Below, one piece after another: positions 7,560 to 15,596 of a stretch of DNA of 45,562 bases (within the stretch, counting starts at the first letter, position 1; each line of letters opens with the position of its first letter). A model generated the notes under the pieces. It had not been told where the DNA came from, made no database searches, and was given only the letters and a program-made list of their open reading frames with translations. The DNA is taken from the NCBI GenBank assembly GCA_015060485.1, contig SUYI01000030.1, positions 1 through 45,562 of the forward strand. Direction: 5' to 3'. A program made the position numbers and the translations under genes. The DNA comes from Prevotella sp. Its GTDB lineage: Bacteria; Bacteroidota; Bacteroidia; Bacteroidales; Bacteroidaceae.

Positions 7560-9830
7560 TTAGCGACCTACTGCTATCTTGCGACCGTTGAGGATGTAGA
7601 GACCGGGGGGCAGGCTTTCCGGATTCGTACCGGCAGGAGCCACCTTGCGTCCCTGTATGTCGAATATCGTCCCGTCCCATTGCCCGTTAGTCACGCGAAT
7701 CTCATGAATGTCTGTCGGCAGTGAAGCAATGTCGAAACGTGTCTTGTCCAAATAGTCCATGCGCTTGGTAATCCAAGTACGCAAGTAGTTCATCTCGGTG
7801 TCGAAGTTGAGCGTATTGCCGGCCACGTCGCTGTCGCCGCTCCACTTCTTATACTCACGGCTGTCGGCACCGGCAGTCTTGAAGGCTGCCAGCTGCTGTT
7901 CGAATCGTCCGATGATAGCATCGGTTTTCAGATAGGTATCCCGAAGGTCACGGTAGCGCAACCGCACCTGCATGTTGAAATCCTCGGCATCGGTCTGGCG
8001 CAGCCGGCGGAACAGATTGTAGTCACCGTGCTCGTTGTTGGTGATGTAGGTGGTATAACTCTGCTCGGGCTGCATCAGCGTAGAATGGTAGTAGGCATCA
8101 CTCCAGCGTTGGCCCATAACGGCATCCATGTCCCACACCCCGAAGGTGACGCACTGCGACTCCTGCTTGTCGTAAACGGCAAAGTACATGTTCTTGCCGT
8201 GATTGTCGGTAGAGAGAATCGTTTCCATCAGTATGTAATAGTCGGTCAGCAGAGGAAGGTCGAAATATTGAGATGCCTGCGCCCTGAAGTTGGCATCCGA
8301 CGAGGTGCATACGAAATTGACGGCATTCCACAGCGTCTGCCAGTCGGTGGGATTGACATCGTCAAAGTCGGGATATTTCACGTAATACTGATCCCACGAC
8401 TCCGAGTGGTTGTTGAAAGCCGCTGGCGAGGTGCCGGGATAGTAGCTGCTGTTGGAGTTGTGCCCCATGAATACCGCATAGCTCCAGTCTTTCGACTTCC
8501 ACAACTGTCCATGATGGGTCTGTGTGGTCTCGTCGTATTTCTTCAGCTTCATTTGCTTGCGGTCCATGGCTTCCGTCATACAGTAGATGCCGCGATACTC
8601 GTCGTTCAGCACCAGCTCTACAAAGCGTCCTCGGGTTCCCGTGAGTGCCTTCGGCTCTTTCACTGCATAGTAGGGAGGAGTGGAGAAGTCGTTCCACAGG
8701 TCAGTGACGATACGGTTGCGGACGCGACTCATATCCACCTGACAGGCTTCCAGCAGCCATGAGTTGTCGTTGCGCAGCCCGAAGAATTTCTGGTCCATCT
8801 TCTCGCCGGCATCGTCGAGGAATTTCACGTGGTAGTTGCGTTTGTGCTTGTCGGCGCCATTGGTGATACCGCCGCGCCACTTGGCTTTCATGTTGTGCAG
8901 GACATACTCCTTGGCGTCGGGCTCCTGTACAATGATATTGCCGCTGGCATAATTGTAGCCGAACGAGCCGTAAAGCCGCACCACAGGCAGCGAGGTAAAC
9001 GTGAGGGGGCAGCTAATGGTGGTGCCGTCCGTGTGGGTAACCGTCAGCGTATAGTTCTTGCCGCCTGTCACGTCGTGGAAAACGTAGTCTGTACCATTCT
9101 CCACCTCGGTATCGTCAATCTTCAGCGTGCCCCAGCCGTCGAGTAGCTGATAGCTGACACGGAGTGTGAGGTCGGTACCGAAATGAGCCTCTGCCGTAGG
9201 ATAGAGGTAGAAGCCTCCCTGGTCGCTGGCGTACGCCGGAGCGTAATTACCAAGACGCAGGTTGTCCATAGCGCGGCTTAGCGGGTCATTGCTGACGAAC
9301 ACATCCTGCACCTGCTGTCCGTTTTCATCGTAGAAGGCAAAGAGCTGATTGGTATTGCCGCTGCCGCTATTGGAATAGGTTCCCACGACATAGGAACTGA
9401 CGCGCACATCCCACAGGTGATCGCTCTGTCCCACGTTGCGAATGGTAAAATAGCCGTTGTCCTGCACAGCGAACGTCCATAGCGATTTGTTGCCGTCGGG
9501 CTGGACGGTCATGCTGACGTAGCGGCGCGTGTTGTCCTGCCGCACACCGTCATAGGTGACATACTGTCCTGTCAAGGCATTGCGGATGTAGAACCTGTTG
9601 CTGCCGGCATCCTCCATGGTCCAATAGGTAGCAGCATCGGTAGTGGCATTAACTAAATAGTATAAAGGTGTCTGCTGACCGGCTGCAGCTCCGTCGGTCA
9701 CACAGCCTGTCGTAAACTGACGGCACACGATGTGATACTTCGTGCCGCTCTGAAAGTCGGGAACAGCCCTGACGCACAGGCTTACGAACCCAGTCAGCAG
9801 CATCGCCAGTCTCATTATTCGGTAGTTCAT
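7560..9830 (-). CDS. Exported CotH-kinase family protein with a T9SS-like tail
   Basis: The start at 9830 (MNYRIMRLAMLLTGFVSL) gives a 756-residue protein with a signal peptide. An upstream in-frame ATG is rejected because it overlaps the promoter. Residues about 20-150 look like a ricin/lectin-type beta domain (SGTKYHIVCRQF, YFTIRNVGQSDHLWDV). About 270-680 is a CotH domain (NYHVKFLDD, FVELVLNDEYRGIYCMTEAMDRKQMKL, FGVWDMDAVMGQRW); CotH proteins are atypical kinases that phosphorylate coat or surface proteins. The end (IFDIQGRKVAP, then LPPGLYILNGRKIAV) matches the style of type 9 secretion C-terminal signals, so surface export is likely. That fits a genome with a PorE-like protein, though the link is inference. 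Confidence 0.85.
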   Translation of the reverse strand: MNYRIMRLAMLLTGFVSLCVRAVPDFQSGTKYHIVCRQFTTGCVTDGAAAGQQTPLYYLVNATTDAATYWTMEDAGSNRFYIRNALTGQYVTYDGVRQDNTRRYVSMTVQPDGNKSLWTFAVQDNGYFTIRNVGQSDHLWDVRVSSYVVGTYSNSGSGNTNQLFAFYDENGQQVQDVFVSNDPLSRAMDNLRLGNYAPAYASDQGGFYLYPTAEAHFGTDLTLRVSYQLLDGWGTLKIDDTEVENGTDYVFHDVTGGKNYTLTVTHTDGTTISCPLTFTSLPVVRLYGSFGYNYASGNIIVQEPDAKEYVLHNMKAKWRGGITNGADKHKRNYHVKFLDDAGEKMDQKFFGLRNDNSWLLEACQVDMSRVRNRIVTDLWNDFSTPPYYAVKEPKALTGTRGRFVELVLNDEYRGIYCMTEAMDRKQMKLKKYDETTQTHHGQLWKSKDWSYAVFMGHNSNSSYYPGTSPAAFNNHSESWDQYYVKYPDFDDVNPTDWQTLWNAVNFVCTSSDANFRAQASQYFDLPLLTDYYILMETILSTDNHGKNMYFAVYDKQESQCVTFGVWDMDAVMGQRWSDAYYHSTLMQPEQSYTTYITNNEHGDYNLFRRLRQTDAEDFNMQVRLRYRDLRDTYLKTDAIIGRFEQQLAAFKTAGADSREYKKWSGDSDVAGNTLNFDTEMNYLRTWITKRMDYLDKTRFDIASLPTDIHEIRVTNGQWDGTIFDIQGRKVAPAGTNPESLPPGLYILNGRKIAVGR

Positions 9831-9858
9831 ACGATATTGTTTTGTCTGATATTTGGTG

Positions 9859-9888
9859 CAAAGGTACAAAATAATTGATGATTGGCAA
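9859..9888 (-). promoter_or_regulatory. Promoter of the cotH-like gene
   Basis: On the minus strand: TTG at 9888-9886, 19 bases, TACCTTTG at 9866-9859, then the start at 9830. It is back to back with the rsmF promoter in an AT-rich stretch of TAATTGAT/ATTGATAATT units. Confidence 0.7.
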
Positions 9889-9910
9889 TTAATTATTGAT
9901 AATTATTTCG

Positions 9911-9918
9911 TACCTTTG
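9911..9918 (+). promoter_or_regulatory. -7 element of rsmF, nearly leaderless
   Basis: TACCTTTG is a perfect -7 box. The ATG at 9925 is six bases beyond it, where transcription would be expected to begin. No well-spaced -33 TTTG is visible. Confidence 0.6.
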
Positions 9919-9924
9919 CACACG

Positions 9925-11208
9925 ATGAGGACTCAACTACCTGCTGCATTTACAGAGACGACCCGCCAACTGATGGGCGAGGAACGCTTCGAACGCTATT
10001 TGCAATCGTTCGAGGAGGACGTTCCTGTGAGCATCCGCCTGAACCCCATGAAGAGGTCAGAGGTCAGCGGTAAGAGGTTAGAGGTAAGAGATGGCGAGCC
10101 GGTGCCCTGGTGTCGTGATGGCTATTATCTGAGGCAGCGTCCCAATTTCACCTTTGACCCGCTGTTTCATGCCGGCTGCTATTACGTACAGGAAGCCGCT
10201 TCGATGTTCCTCGATGAAGTGCTCCGCCAGACGCTCACATCTTACTTCATAACTCATACATCGTTAGACCTCTGTGCGGCTCCCGGTGGCAAGACCACCC
10301 TACTCCGCTCAGCATTGCCGGAGGACTGCGTGCTCTACTCCAACGAGCCCATCCGCAATCGTGCCAACATCTTATTGGAGAATGTCGAGAAGTGGGGTTA
10401 CAAGAATCATTTCGTCACCAACGCCTATCCACGCGACTACCGCAAGTCGAAGTTACGCTTCGACGTCATACTCTGCGACGTGCCCTGCTCGGGCGAAGGC
10501 ATGTTCCGCAAGGACGAAGCCACCATCAGCGAGTGGAGTCCTCAGAACGTGGAAAAATGCTGGCAGTTGCAACGCGACATTGTCAGCGACGCGTGGCAGT
10601 GTCTTAATGACGGGGGCATATTAATATATAGTACGTGTACCTTTAATACAAAAGAAAACGAAGAAAATATCCGCTGGATGCTCAGCGAGTTCGACGACGC
10701 GAAAGTGGTACCCATCGACACCAAGCCCGAATGGAACATCACGGGGTCGCTGCTCGAAGGATTCACCGAACCCGTCTACCGTTTCATTCCAGGCATCACG
10801 CGTAGCGAAGGGCTATTTCTTTGCGTGTTACGCAAAGGAAATGTGGAATGTGGAATGAAGAATGAGAAATGGTCGCCTTCGGCGATGAAGGATTTTGAAT
10901 TAGGAATGAATTCTTCATTGGGAAGTTCTTCATCGCAGCGAAGCGAGAATCATTCAACACTCAACATTCCTCATTCCTCATTTAAAGTTGAGCTCGCCTA
11001 TCAGCAAGCCATTGCCTATCTGCGAGGCGAGGCTCTCGTGCTGCCTGCCGACACCCCTCGCGGCGAAGTCACCGTAGCCTTCATGGGGCATTCCCTCGGA
11101 CAGGTGAAGAACATCGGTTCGCGAGCCAACAACCTTTACCCCAAACCCTGGAGAATCAAAACAACACATATACCCACAGATTATGAAGCAATACTTAGAC
11201 ATACTTAA
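9925..11208 (+). CDS. rsmF: rRNA (cytosine-C5-)methyltransferase, RsmF/NOL1/NOP2/sun family
   Basis: A 427-residue SAM-dependent RNA m5C methyltransferase. The SAM motif I is [12 protein letters not shown] (about 115), motif IV is [13 protein letters not shown] with a catalytic-region Cys (about 185), and motif VI is [13 protein letters not shown] with the second Cys (about 235). YVQEAASMF is the usual element before motif I. The C-terminal part with [24 protein letters not shown] is the RsmF-type RNA-binding tail. Two stretches do not belong to the family: about 41-57 (repeat-encoded [10 protein letters not shown]) and about 305-353 ([10 protein letters not shown] to [10 protein letters not shown]), both interspersed repeats that keep the frame. 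The start at 9925 follows the promoter. Its end overlaps the thyA start by 26 bases. The exact target base cannot be told from sequence alone. Confidence 0.9.
   Translation: MRTQLPAAFTETTRQLMGEERFERYLQSFEEDVPVSIRLNPMKRSEVSGKRLEVRDGEPVPWCRDGYYLRQRPNFTFDPLFHAGCYYVQEAASMFLDEVLRQTLTSYFITHTSLDLCAAPGGKTTLLRSALPEDCVLYSNEPIRNRANILLENVEKWGYKNHFVTNAYPRDYRKSKLRFDVILCDVPCSGEGMFRKDEATISEWSPQNVEKCWQLQRDIVSDAWQCLNDGGILIYSTCTFNTKENEENIRWMLSEFDDAKVVPIDTKPEWNITGSLLEGFTEPVYRFIPGITRSEGLFLCVLRKGNVECGMKNEKWSPSAMKDFELGMNSSLGSSSSQRSENHSTLNIPHSSFKVELAYQQAIAYLRGEALVLPADTPRGEVTVAFMGHSLGQVKNIGSRANNLYPKPWRIKTTHIPTDYEAILRHT
10048..10096 (+). repeat. GAGGT-type low-complexity insertion in rsmF
   Basis: Tandem degenerate units AGAGGTCAGAGGTCAG and AGAGGTTAGAGGTAAGAG encode [14 protein letters not shown] near the N terminus, where family members normally run directly from SIRLNP into the next strand. 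It is in frame and likely forms a surface loop. Confidence 0.6.
10836..10985 (+). repeat. Interspersed repeat inside rsmF, homologous to 5362-5497
   Basis: Contains GGAATGTGGAATG, GAATGAGAAATGGTCG, CCTTCGGCGATGA, TTCTTCATCGCAGCGAAG and AACATTCCTCATTCCTCATT. The same blocks in the same order occur on the other strand in the sigma factor gene. The outer parts are complementary (GGAATG-rich left, CATTCC-rich right), so the RNA can fold into a long hairpin. It adds about 49 residues with no frameshift. Confidence 0.8.
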
Positions 11209-11998
11209 CCGCATCCTCACCGAAGGAACGGTAAAAGGCGACCGCACAGGCACGGGCACCATCAGCATTTTCGGCACACAGAGCCGTTATCCGCTCAGCG
11301 AGGGTTTCCCCCTGCTGACCACCAAGAAACTGCACCTGAAGTCCATCATCTACGAACTGCTGTGGTTTCTGCAGGGCGACACCAATGTGAAGTACCTACA
11401 GGAGCACGGCGTACGCATCTGGAACGAGTGGGCCGACGAAAACGGCGAGCTTGGACCCGTCTATGGCCACCAGTGGCGTTCGTGGCCTGACTACAACGGA
11501 GGTGTGATAGACCAAATACAATATGTGGTCGACCAGTTGAAGACCAACCCTAATTCACGTCGCATGATTGTCTCGGCGTGGAATGTTGCTGAGGTGAACA
11601 AGATGGCGTTGCCCCCGTGTCACACCATCTTCCAGTTCTACGTCGATTATCCTGACGGACAGGACGCACAGGGACGCCTCTCGCTGCAACTATACCAACG
11701 CTCGGCTGACACCTTCCTCGGTGTGCCGTTCAACATTGCTTCCTACGCCCTACTGCTGCAGATGATGGCACAGGTAACGGGATTCCGTCCCGGCGACTTC
11801 ATCCATACTACGGGCGACACGCACCTCTATCTGAACCACATCGAACAGGCCAAGCTACAGCTAACCCGCGACCCGCGTCCTCTGCCCACGATGAAAATCA
11901 ATCCCGACGTGAAGAACATCTTTGACTTTCAGTATGAGGATTTCGAACTCGTTGGCTACGACCCACATCCACATATCAAAGCAGAGGTAAGCGTATAA
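11183..11998 (+). CDS. thyA: Thymidylate synthase
   Basis: A 271-residue classical ThyA that makes dTMP from dUMP using methylene-tetrahydrofolate. Visible signatures: the phosphate-binding GDRTGTGT near residue 20, [11 protein letters not shown] (about 55-65), [11 protein letters not shown] (about 95), [10 protein letters not shown] (about 125), the active-site [12 protein letters not shown] with the nucleophilic Cys near 150, [20 protein letters not shown] (about 175-195) and GDTHLYLNH. The length is normal. The ATG lies inside the end of rsmF (26-base overlap), suggesting coupling. Its product dihydrofolate is recycled by the dihydrofolate reductase encoded 2 kb downstream; in many relatives the two genes are adjacent, but here a GH2 gene separates them. 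Confidence 0.98.
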   Translation: MKQYLDILNRILTEGTVKGDRTGTGTISIFGTQSRYPLSEGFPLLTTKKLHLKSIIYELLWFLQGDTNVKYLQEHGVRIWNEWADENGELGPVYGHQWRSWPDYNGGVIDQIQYVVDQLKTNPNSRRMIVSAWNVAEVNKMALPPCHTIFQFYVDYPDGQDAQGRLSLQLYQRSADTFLGVPFNIASYALLLQMMAQVTGFRPGDFIHTTGDTHLYLNHIEQAKLQLTRDPRPLPTMKINPDVKNIFDFQYEDFELVGYDPHPHIKAEVSV

Positions 11999-12001
11999 GA
12001 C

Positions 12002-13834
12002 CTATTTCGTTTCGTACCACTGTTTCAACACGAAGAATGCCCGTTTCTTCTCTCCCTTGTCGCTGAAGAGGCCTTTTCGGTTGTAGTAGTCCTGAATGCC
12101 GGGCAGTACGCGGCGTGGCGAACGGAAATCCTTCAGTATCCAAGGTGTTGTGCCTGACAGTCCGTCAATCTTGTCAAGCATGGCAATGTTCTCGATGTAT
12201 AGGTTCTCCTGAAACTCCTCTGTCCAGCGCTGGTTCTTGTCACCGTGATAGCCATACTTGGCACCACCGCCAAACTCGCTGATGATGACGGGCTTGTTGT
12301 AGGGAATTTCCCACCGCATCTTCGGAGCATCGTTCACGTCACGATACCAGCCTATATACTGGTTGAACGATACCACATCCACATACTGGTTCATGTTGTC
12401 GTTCAGTCGGTTCACGTAGTTCGAGGCTCCAGTGACCTCCATCGCCATCGAGATGAGGCGGCTGTTATCCAGCGTGCGTGCATACTGGGCAAGATTACCC
12501 AAGAAGGTGTCGCGCTCCGCCGAATGAGGCGTTTCGTTCGCAATACTCCAGATGATGATGTTGGCACGATTGTGGTCGCGGACTATCATATCCGTCAGCT
12601 GCTGCTTGGCATTATCGTAGGTCTTGGGATTCGTCCAGGCAATAGTCCAGTAAACGGGAATCTCGGACCACACCAAGAGGCCCATCTTCTCAGCCTCACG
12701 AACCATTTCCTCATGATGTGGATAATGGGCCAGACGTACGAAGTTACACCCCAGTTCCTTAGCCCATGAGAGCAGTGTGCGGGCATCTTCTGACGAGTTG
12801 GCACGTCCACCGCCGTTGGGTTTCTCGTTGTGTATGGAGATGCCCTTCAGGAAAATGGGCTTTCCATTCAACAGGATCTGCTTGTCGCGCGTTTCGATAG
12901 TACGGAATCCGATTTTATCAGCATAGGTTGCCGTATCGAGCGACAGGCGGACATCGTACAGTTTGGGATTCGCTGGGCTCCATAGCGACAGTTTCTTGCT
13001 GTTGACCTTCAGGGTAGTACTAACCATACCTTCGGCATCGGTCGTGAGCTGCTGTTCGAGTTTTAGCTCGGGTATGAAGACACACACCTTGTGGCCACTT
13101 TCCCTTTTGTTCAGACGTGCAGAAAAACTGATTTCACGGTATTTGGGATCTGGAACCTGATACTTGGAACTCTTCAACTGCAGGCTGTAATCTTCCAAAT
13201 ATACTGGTGTTACCTTCACCAGCATGACGTCACGGGTAATACCGCCATAGTTCCACCAGTCGAAAATCTGTGTGGGCACATCCTCTGCATGGCGTTTGTT
13301 GTCTACCTTGACAATGACGACGTTCTCGCCTTCTTTCAACAAATCGGTAACATCATAGTTGAAAGGCGTAAAGCCGCCAACATGGTGCCCTGCATGCTGG
13401 CCGTTCACATACACATGGGCATCGTAGTTCACGGCACCAAAATACAACAGACCTCTCGCACCGTCTCCCAACCGTAAACTCTCCACTCTGAACTGTTTAT
13501 AGAACCACACCGTTCCTTCGTAGAAGAACAGCCGCTCGTCTTGAGTATTCCAGTCGGAGGGAATCTTCATGGTCGGCGACTTGTCAAAGTCATACTCTAT
13601 CAAGTCTTCCGGACGCTGGGGTTTGGCATTGTTGAAGAATCCCCAGCGGGTTGGGTTCATACGGTAGTCATAATAGCCTTCTTCCTGTACGTCGACGATG
13701 TAGTGCCAGTCGCCGTTCAGCGACATGCTCTCATAGGCCTTCACATTCTGAAGCAGCGGCACCTGCTCTGCTTCCACTGCCATCACGGGCAGCAACAGAC
13801 CTAGCATAATTGTAATGATGTGTCTTGTAGTCAT
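12002..13834 (-). CDS. Glycoside hydrolase family 2 (beta-glucuronidase/galactosidase-like), exported
   Basis: A 610-residue GH2 enzyme with a signal peptide (MTTRHIITIMLGLLLPVMAVEA). The jelly-roll sugar-binding domain spans about 30-200 (WFYKQFRVE, HVYVNGQHAG, GGFTPFNYDVTDLL), an Ig-like domain about 205-315, and the TIM barrel about 320-610. The acid/base Glu is in IIIWSIANETPHS (about 440) and the nucleophile Glu in PVIISEFGGGAKYG (about 530). LGCNFVRLAHYPHHE is the usual barrel strand. Periplasmic or surface location is expected. The exact sugar is uncertain; the length and motif set are nearest to beta-glucuronidases. It converges on thyA with only three bases between the stop codons. 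LRLGDGARG and KSSKYQVPDPKY lie on slightly repetitive DNA and may be minor insertions. Confidence 0.92.
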   Translation of the reverse strand: MTTRHIITIMLGLLLPVMAVEAEQVPLLQNVKAYESMSLNGDWHYIVDVQEEGYYDYRMNPTRWGFFNNAKPQRPEDLIEYDFDKSPTMKIPSDWNTQDERLFFYEGTVWFYKQFRVESLRLGDGARGLLYFGAVNYDAHVYVNGQHAGHHVGGFTPFNYDVTDLLKEGENVVIVKVDNKRHAEDVPTQIFDWWNYGGITRDVMLVKVTPVYLEDYSLQLKSSKYQVPDPKYREISFSARLNKRESGHKVCVFIPELKLEQQLTTDAEGMVSTTLKVNSKKLSLWSPANPKLYDVRLSLDTATYADKIGFRTIETRDKQILLNGKPIFLKGISIHNEKPNGGGRANSSEDARTLLSWAKELGCNFVRLAHYPHHEEMVREAEKMGLLVWSEIPVYWTIAWTNPKTYDNAKQQLTDMIVRDHNRANIIIWSIANETPHSAERDTFLGNLAQYARTLDNSRLISMAMEVTGASNYVNRLNDNMNQYVDVVSFNQYIGWYRDVNDAPKMRWEIPYNKPVIISEFGGGAKYGYHGDKNQRWTEEFQENLYIENIAMLDKIDGLSGTTPWILKDFRSPRRVLPGIQDYYNRKGLFSDKGEKKRAFFVLKQWYETK

Positions 13835-13866
13835 AGCTGTCTTACTGTGTTTTAGTATTCTGTGGG

Positions 13867-13874
13867 CAAAGGTA
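13867..13874 (-). promoter_or_regulatory. -7 element of the GH2 gene
   Basis: TACCTTTG on the minus strand, 33 bases upstream of the start codon. It is back to back with the folA promoter; the shared 45-base interval holds an AGTTTA repeat. Confidence 0.6.
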
Positions 13875-13879
13875 CGAAA

Positions 13880-13912
13880 AAAAGTTTAGAGTTTAAAGTT
13901 TAAAGTTTAGAA
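13880..13912. repeat. AGTTTA(G/A) tandem repeat between divergent promoters
   Basis: Four near-identical units (AGTTTAG, AGTTTAA, AGTTTAA, AGTTTAG) separate the GH2 and folA -7 boxes. It occupies the -33 region of both promoters, so unit number could affect both genes. Confidence 0.6.
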
Positions 13913-13920
13913 ATTATTCG

Positions 13921-13928
13921 TATCTTTG
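13921..13928 (+). promoter_or_regulatory. -7 element of folA
   Basis: TATCTTTG followed by GCA, 21 bases before the folA ATG. The upstream element would fall in the AGTTTA repeat. Confidence 0.6.
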
Positions 13929-13949
13929 CAGAAAAATTGAAATAGCCGT

Positions 13950-14438
13950 ATGATAAGTATTATTGCTGCGGTGGCGAAGAACAGAGCCATCGGATATAAG
14001 AACAAACTGATTTACTGGTTGCCTAACGACCTGAAGCGCTTCAAGGCTTTGACCACAGGGCATACCATCATTATGGGCCGTAACACCTACGAGAGTCTGC
14101 CAAAAGGCGCGCTGCCCAACCGCAGGAACGTGGTGTTGTCGAGAACGACGAAGGAGTTGCCGGGCTGTGACGTCTACCCCACCCTGGAAAAGGCACTGAA
14201 GAGTTGCAAGTCCGAAGAGGACATCTACATCATTGGTGGTGCCCGTGTCTACCAGCAGGCGATGGCGATAGCCGACCGTTTGTGTCTGACGGAAGTCGAC
14301 GACGAGCCTGCCGAGGCCGATGCCTTCTTCCCCGACTACAGTGAGGGCTGGCGCATAGACAAGAAAGAGGCCCATCCTAAGGATGAGCGCCACGATTACG
14401 AATATGCGTTTGTAGACTATGTTAAAGAAGAGAAATGA
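13950..14438 (+). CDS. folA: Dihydrofolate reductase
   Basis: A 162-residue DHFR reducing dihydrofolate to tetrahydrofolate with NADPH. Motifs: ISIIAAVAKNRAIGYKNKL at the N terminus, the substrate site with WLPNDLKRFKALT (Asp near residue 27), the cofactor site HTIIMGRNTYESLP, NVVLSRTTK, and the glycine pair IYIIGGARVYQQAM near residue 98. The length is normal. Together with thyA it closes the folate cycle for dTMP synthesis. The last residues (KEEK) and the TGA stop lie in a palindromic element that also supplies the stop of the convergent exbD gene. Confidence 0.97.
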   Translation: MISIIAAVAKNRAIGYKNKLIYWLPNDLKRFKALTTGHTIIMGRNTYESLPKGALPNRRNVVLSRTTKELPGCDVYPTLEKALKSCKSEEDIYIIGGARVYQQAMAIADRLCLTEVDDEPAEADAFFPDYSEGWRIDKKEAHPKDERHDYEYAFVDYVKEEK

Positions 14439-14463
14439 GAGATTTTCATTTCTCACTTCTCAC
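14427..14463. repeat. Palindrome shared by the ends of folA and exbD
   Basis: GAAGAGAAATGA and TCATTTCTCACTTC are inverted repeats around AGATTT. Each strand reads GAGAAATGA, and both convergent genes stop at that TGA: folA at 14436-14438 and exbD at 14446-14448. It can act as a bidirectional terminator. Confidence 0.7.
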
Positions 14464-14925
14464 CTTTCCCCCAGTGGCTGAATAATTAATGCTCAAGGCA
14501 CCCGCCTTGCGCAATTCCTGCTTGACATCGTTGATGAGTCCCATCGGCGTTTCGCGGTCAGCACGAATAGACACCACCATATGCTGGCGGGCATCCTCCG
14601 ACATGAGGGAGCGCTCCTGATCGATGGCAGCACCTAACTCGTCGAGGCTCACATAATGGTCGTTCAACTGGATGCGGGACTCGCCACTCACCACATCGCC
14701 CTGTTCGTTGACGGGCTTGCCAATGAACAAATATACCATACCGGTCTGACGGGCCTTCTCCACTTCCGTACCCTGAGGAATGGTGAAGCGCACCATGGGC
14801 TTCACATCTCGCATGTGGGTAACAATCATGAAGAAGAACAGGACCGTAAAAATCAGGTCGGGCATAGCGGCCAGATTCAGTCCTGGCACCTCGCGATTCT
14901 GTTTTTGGCGAAATCTGCTCATCAC
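14446..14925 (-). CDS. exbD: ExbD/TolR-family proton-channel partner (second copy)
   Basis: A 159-residue ExbD/TolR protein: a short basic cytoplasmic tail (MMSRFRQKQNREVPGLN), one transmembrane helix with the proton-relay aspartate (LAAMPDLIFTVLFFFMIVTHM, shown in part as MPDLIFTVLFFFMIV), then a periplasmic domain rich in beta strands (TQLHSG-like IRADRETPMGLINDVKQELRKAG). With ExbB it uses the proton gradient to drive TonB-dependent import or related energy transfer. It follows another ExbD gene by 24 bases. The C terminus (KVRSEK) and the stop come from the palindrome shared with folA. Having two different ExbD genes in one operon is common in Bacteroidota. Confidence 0.9.
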   Translation of the reverse strand: MMSRFRQKQNREVPGLNLAAMPDLIFTVLFFFMIVTHMRDVKPMVRFTIPQGTEVEKARQTGMVYLFIGKPVNEQGDVVSGESRIQLNDHYVSLDELGAAIDQERSLMSEDARQHMVVSIRADRETPMGLINDVKQELRKAGALSINYSATGGKVRSEK

Positions 14926-14960
14926 TTATCACTTATCGTTTATCACTAATCACTCCTCAC
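14922..14960. repeat. CACTTATC-type repeat at the exbD-exbD junction
   Basis: Degenerate tandem units ATCACTTATC, ATCACTTATC, GTTTATC, ACTAATCACTC span the stop of the first exbD and the start of the second. It is another low-complexity junction element like those ending other genes here. Confidence 0.5.
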
Positions 14961-15465
14961 TGCCCATGCCTTCACTGATTCGCTGGGGATAACGCTGGCG
15001 GATGATGTCACGCTCTGCCTCTGTGCACTGGCTGAACGGGCGGCCATATTTCTGTTGGGCCATCTTTTCGCGTAGTTCCCGATAAGCCGCCACCACCGCA
15101 TTCTGCATCTCGAAATAGGCATCGTAAGTGGTCGTGCGGGCCGTCTGCACGGCAATGATATAGCGGTCGGTCTGCCGTGAGGCCACAAACGACTCCACCT
15201 GTTGCTGCAACTGCGTCAGCGTCACCGGCTGGTCGTCGCAGAATAGCGAGTCGCGTTCGTCGAGACGAATCTGCAACACGTCGCTACGATTAACGTCGAC
15301 CTGCTCCTGCTGCTGTTCGTCGATAGGTGCTAACTTACGCCCCAGTCCCTTGTCGCTGTCCATCGACGAGGTAACGAGGAAGAACACCAGCAGCATGAAC
15401 GAGATGTCGGCAGTCGACGTGGTGTTGAGCTCAGGGAAATCCTTATGTCTGCGGCGAAACCTCAC
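14950..15465 (-). CDS. exbD: ExbD/TolR-family proton-channel partner (first copy)
   Basis: A 171-residue ExbD/TolR protein. A basic start (MRFRRRHKDFPELNTTSTADIS) leads into a single membrane helix (FMLLVFFLVTSSM) with the family Asp just before it (ADISFML). A periplasmic part of about 130 residues follows and includes an unusually long middle section (LTQLQQQVESFVASRQTDRYIIAVQ). The tail (QRYPQRISEGMGSE) is polar. It lies between the 40-residue small membrane protein and the second exbD gene and completes an ExbB, small protein, ExbD, ExbD operon. Coupling to a TonB or to another energy-transduced envelope process cannot be told from the window. Confidence 0.88.
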   Translation of the reverse strand: MRFRRRHKDFPELNTTSTADISFMLLVFFLVTSSMDSDKGLGRKLAPIDEQQQEQVDVNRSDVLQIRLDERDSLFCDDQPVTLTQLQQQVESFVASRQTDRYIIAVQTARTTTYDAYFEMQNAVVAAYRELREKMAQQKYGRPFSQCTEAERDIIRQRYPQRISEGMGSEE

Positions 15466-15473
15466 TGTCTGAA

Positions 15474-15596
15474 TTATTTATTAATCCAAAACGAACGGAT
15501 AGCAGAAACGATGGTAGCCACCACAGCCACTCCCATGGCGATATACATCAGCCACAGCATTACGTCTGCCAAAAGATAACTACTCATATCAGCCAT
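15474..15596 (-). CDS. 40-residue membrane protein between ExbB and ExbD
   Basis: A 40-residue ORF: MADMSSYLLADVMLWLMYIA, then MGVAVVATIVSAIRSFWINK. Almost the whole protein is one hydrophobic helix with a basic end. Its ATG overlaps the ExbB stop (TAATG), a typical translational coupling, and its stop is 8 bases before the ExbD start. The spacing and composition strongly suggest a real gene. By position it may be an accessory subunit of the ExbB/ExbD complex. Nothing in the sequence shows a catalytic function. Confidence 0.75.
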   Translation of the reverse strand: MADMSSYLLADVMLWLMYIAMGVAVVATIVSAIRSFWINK

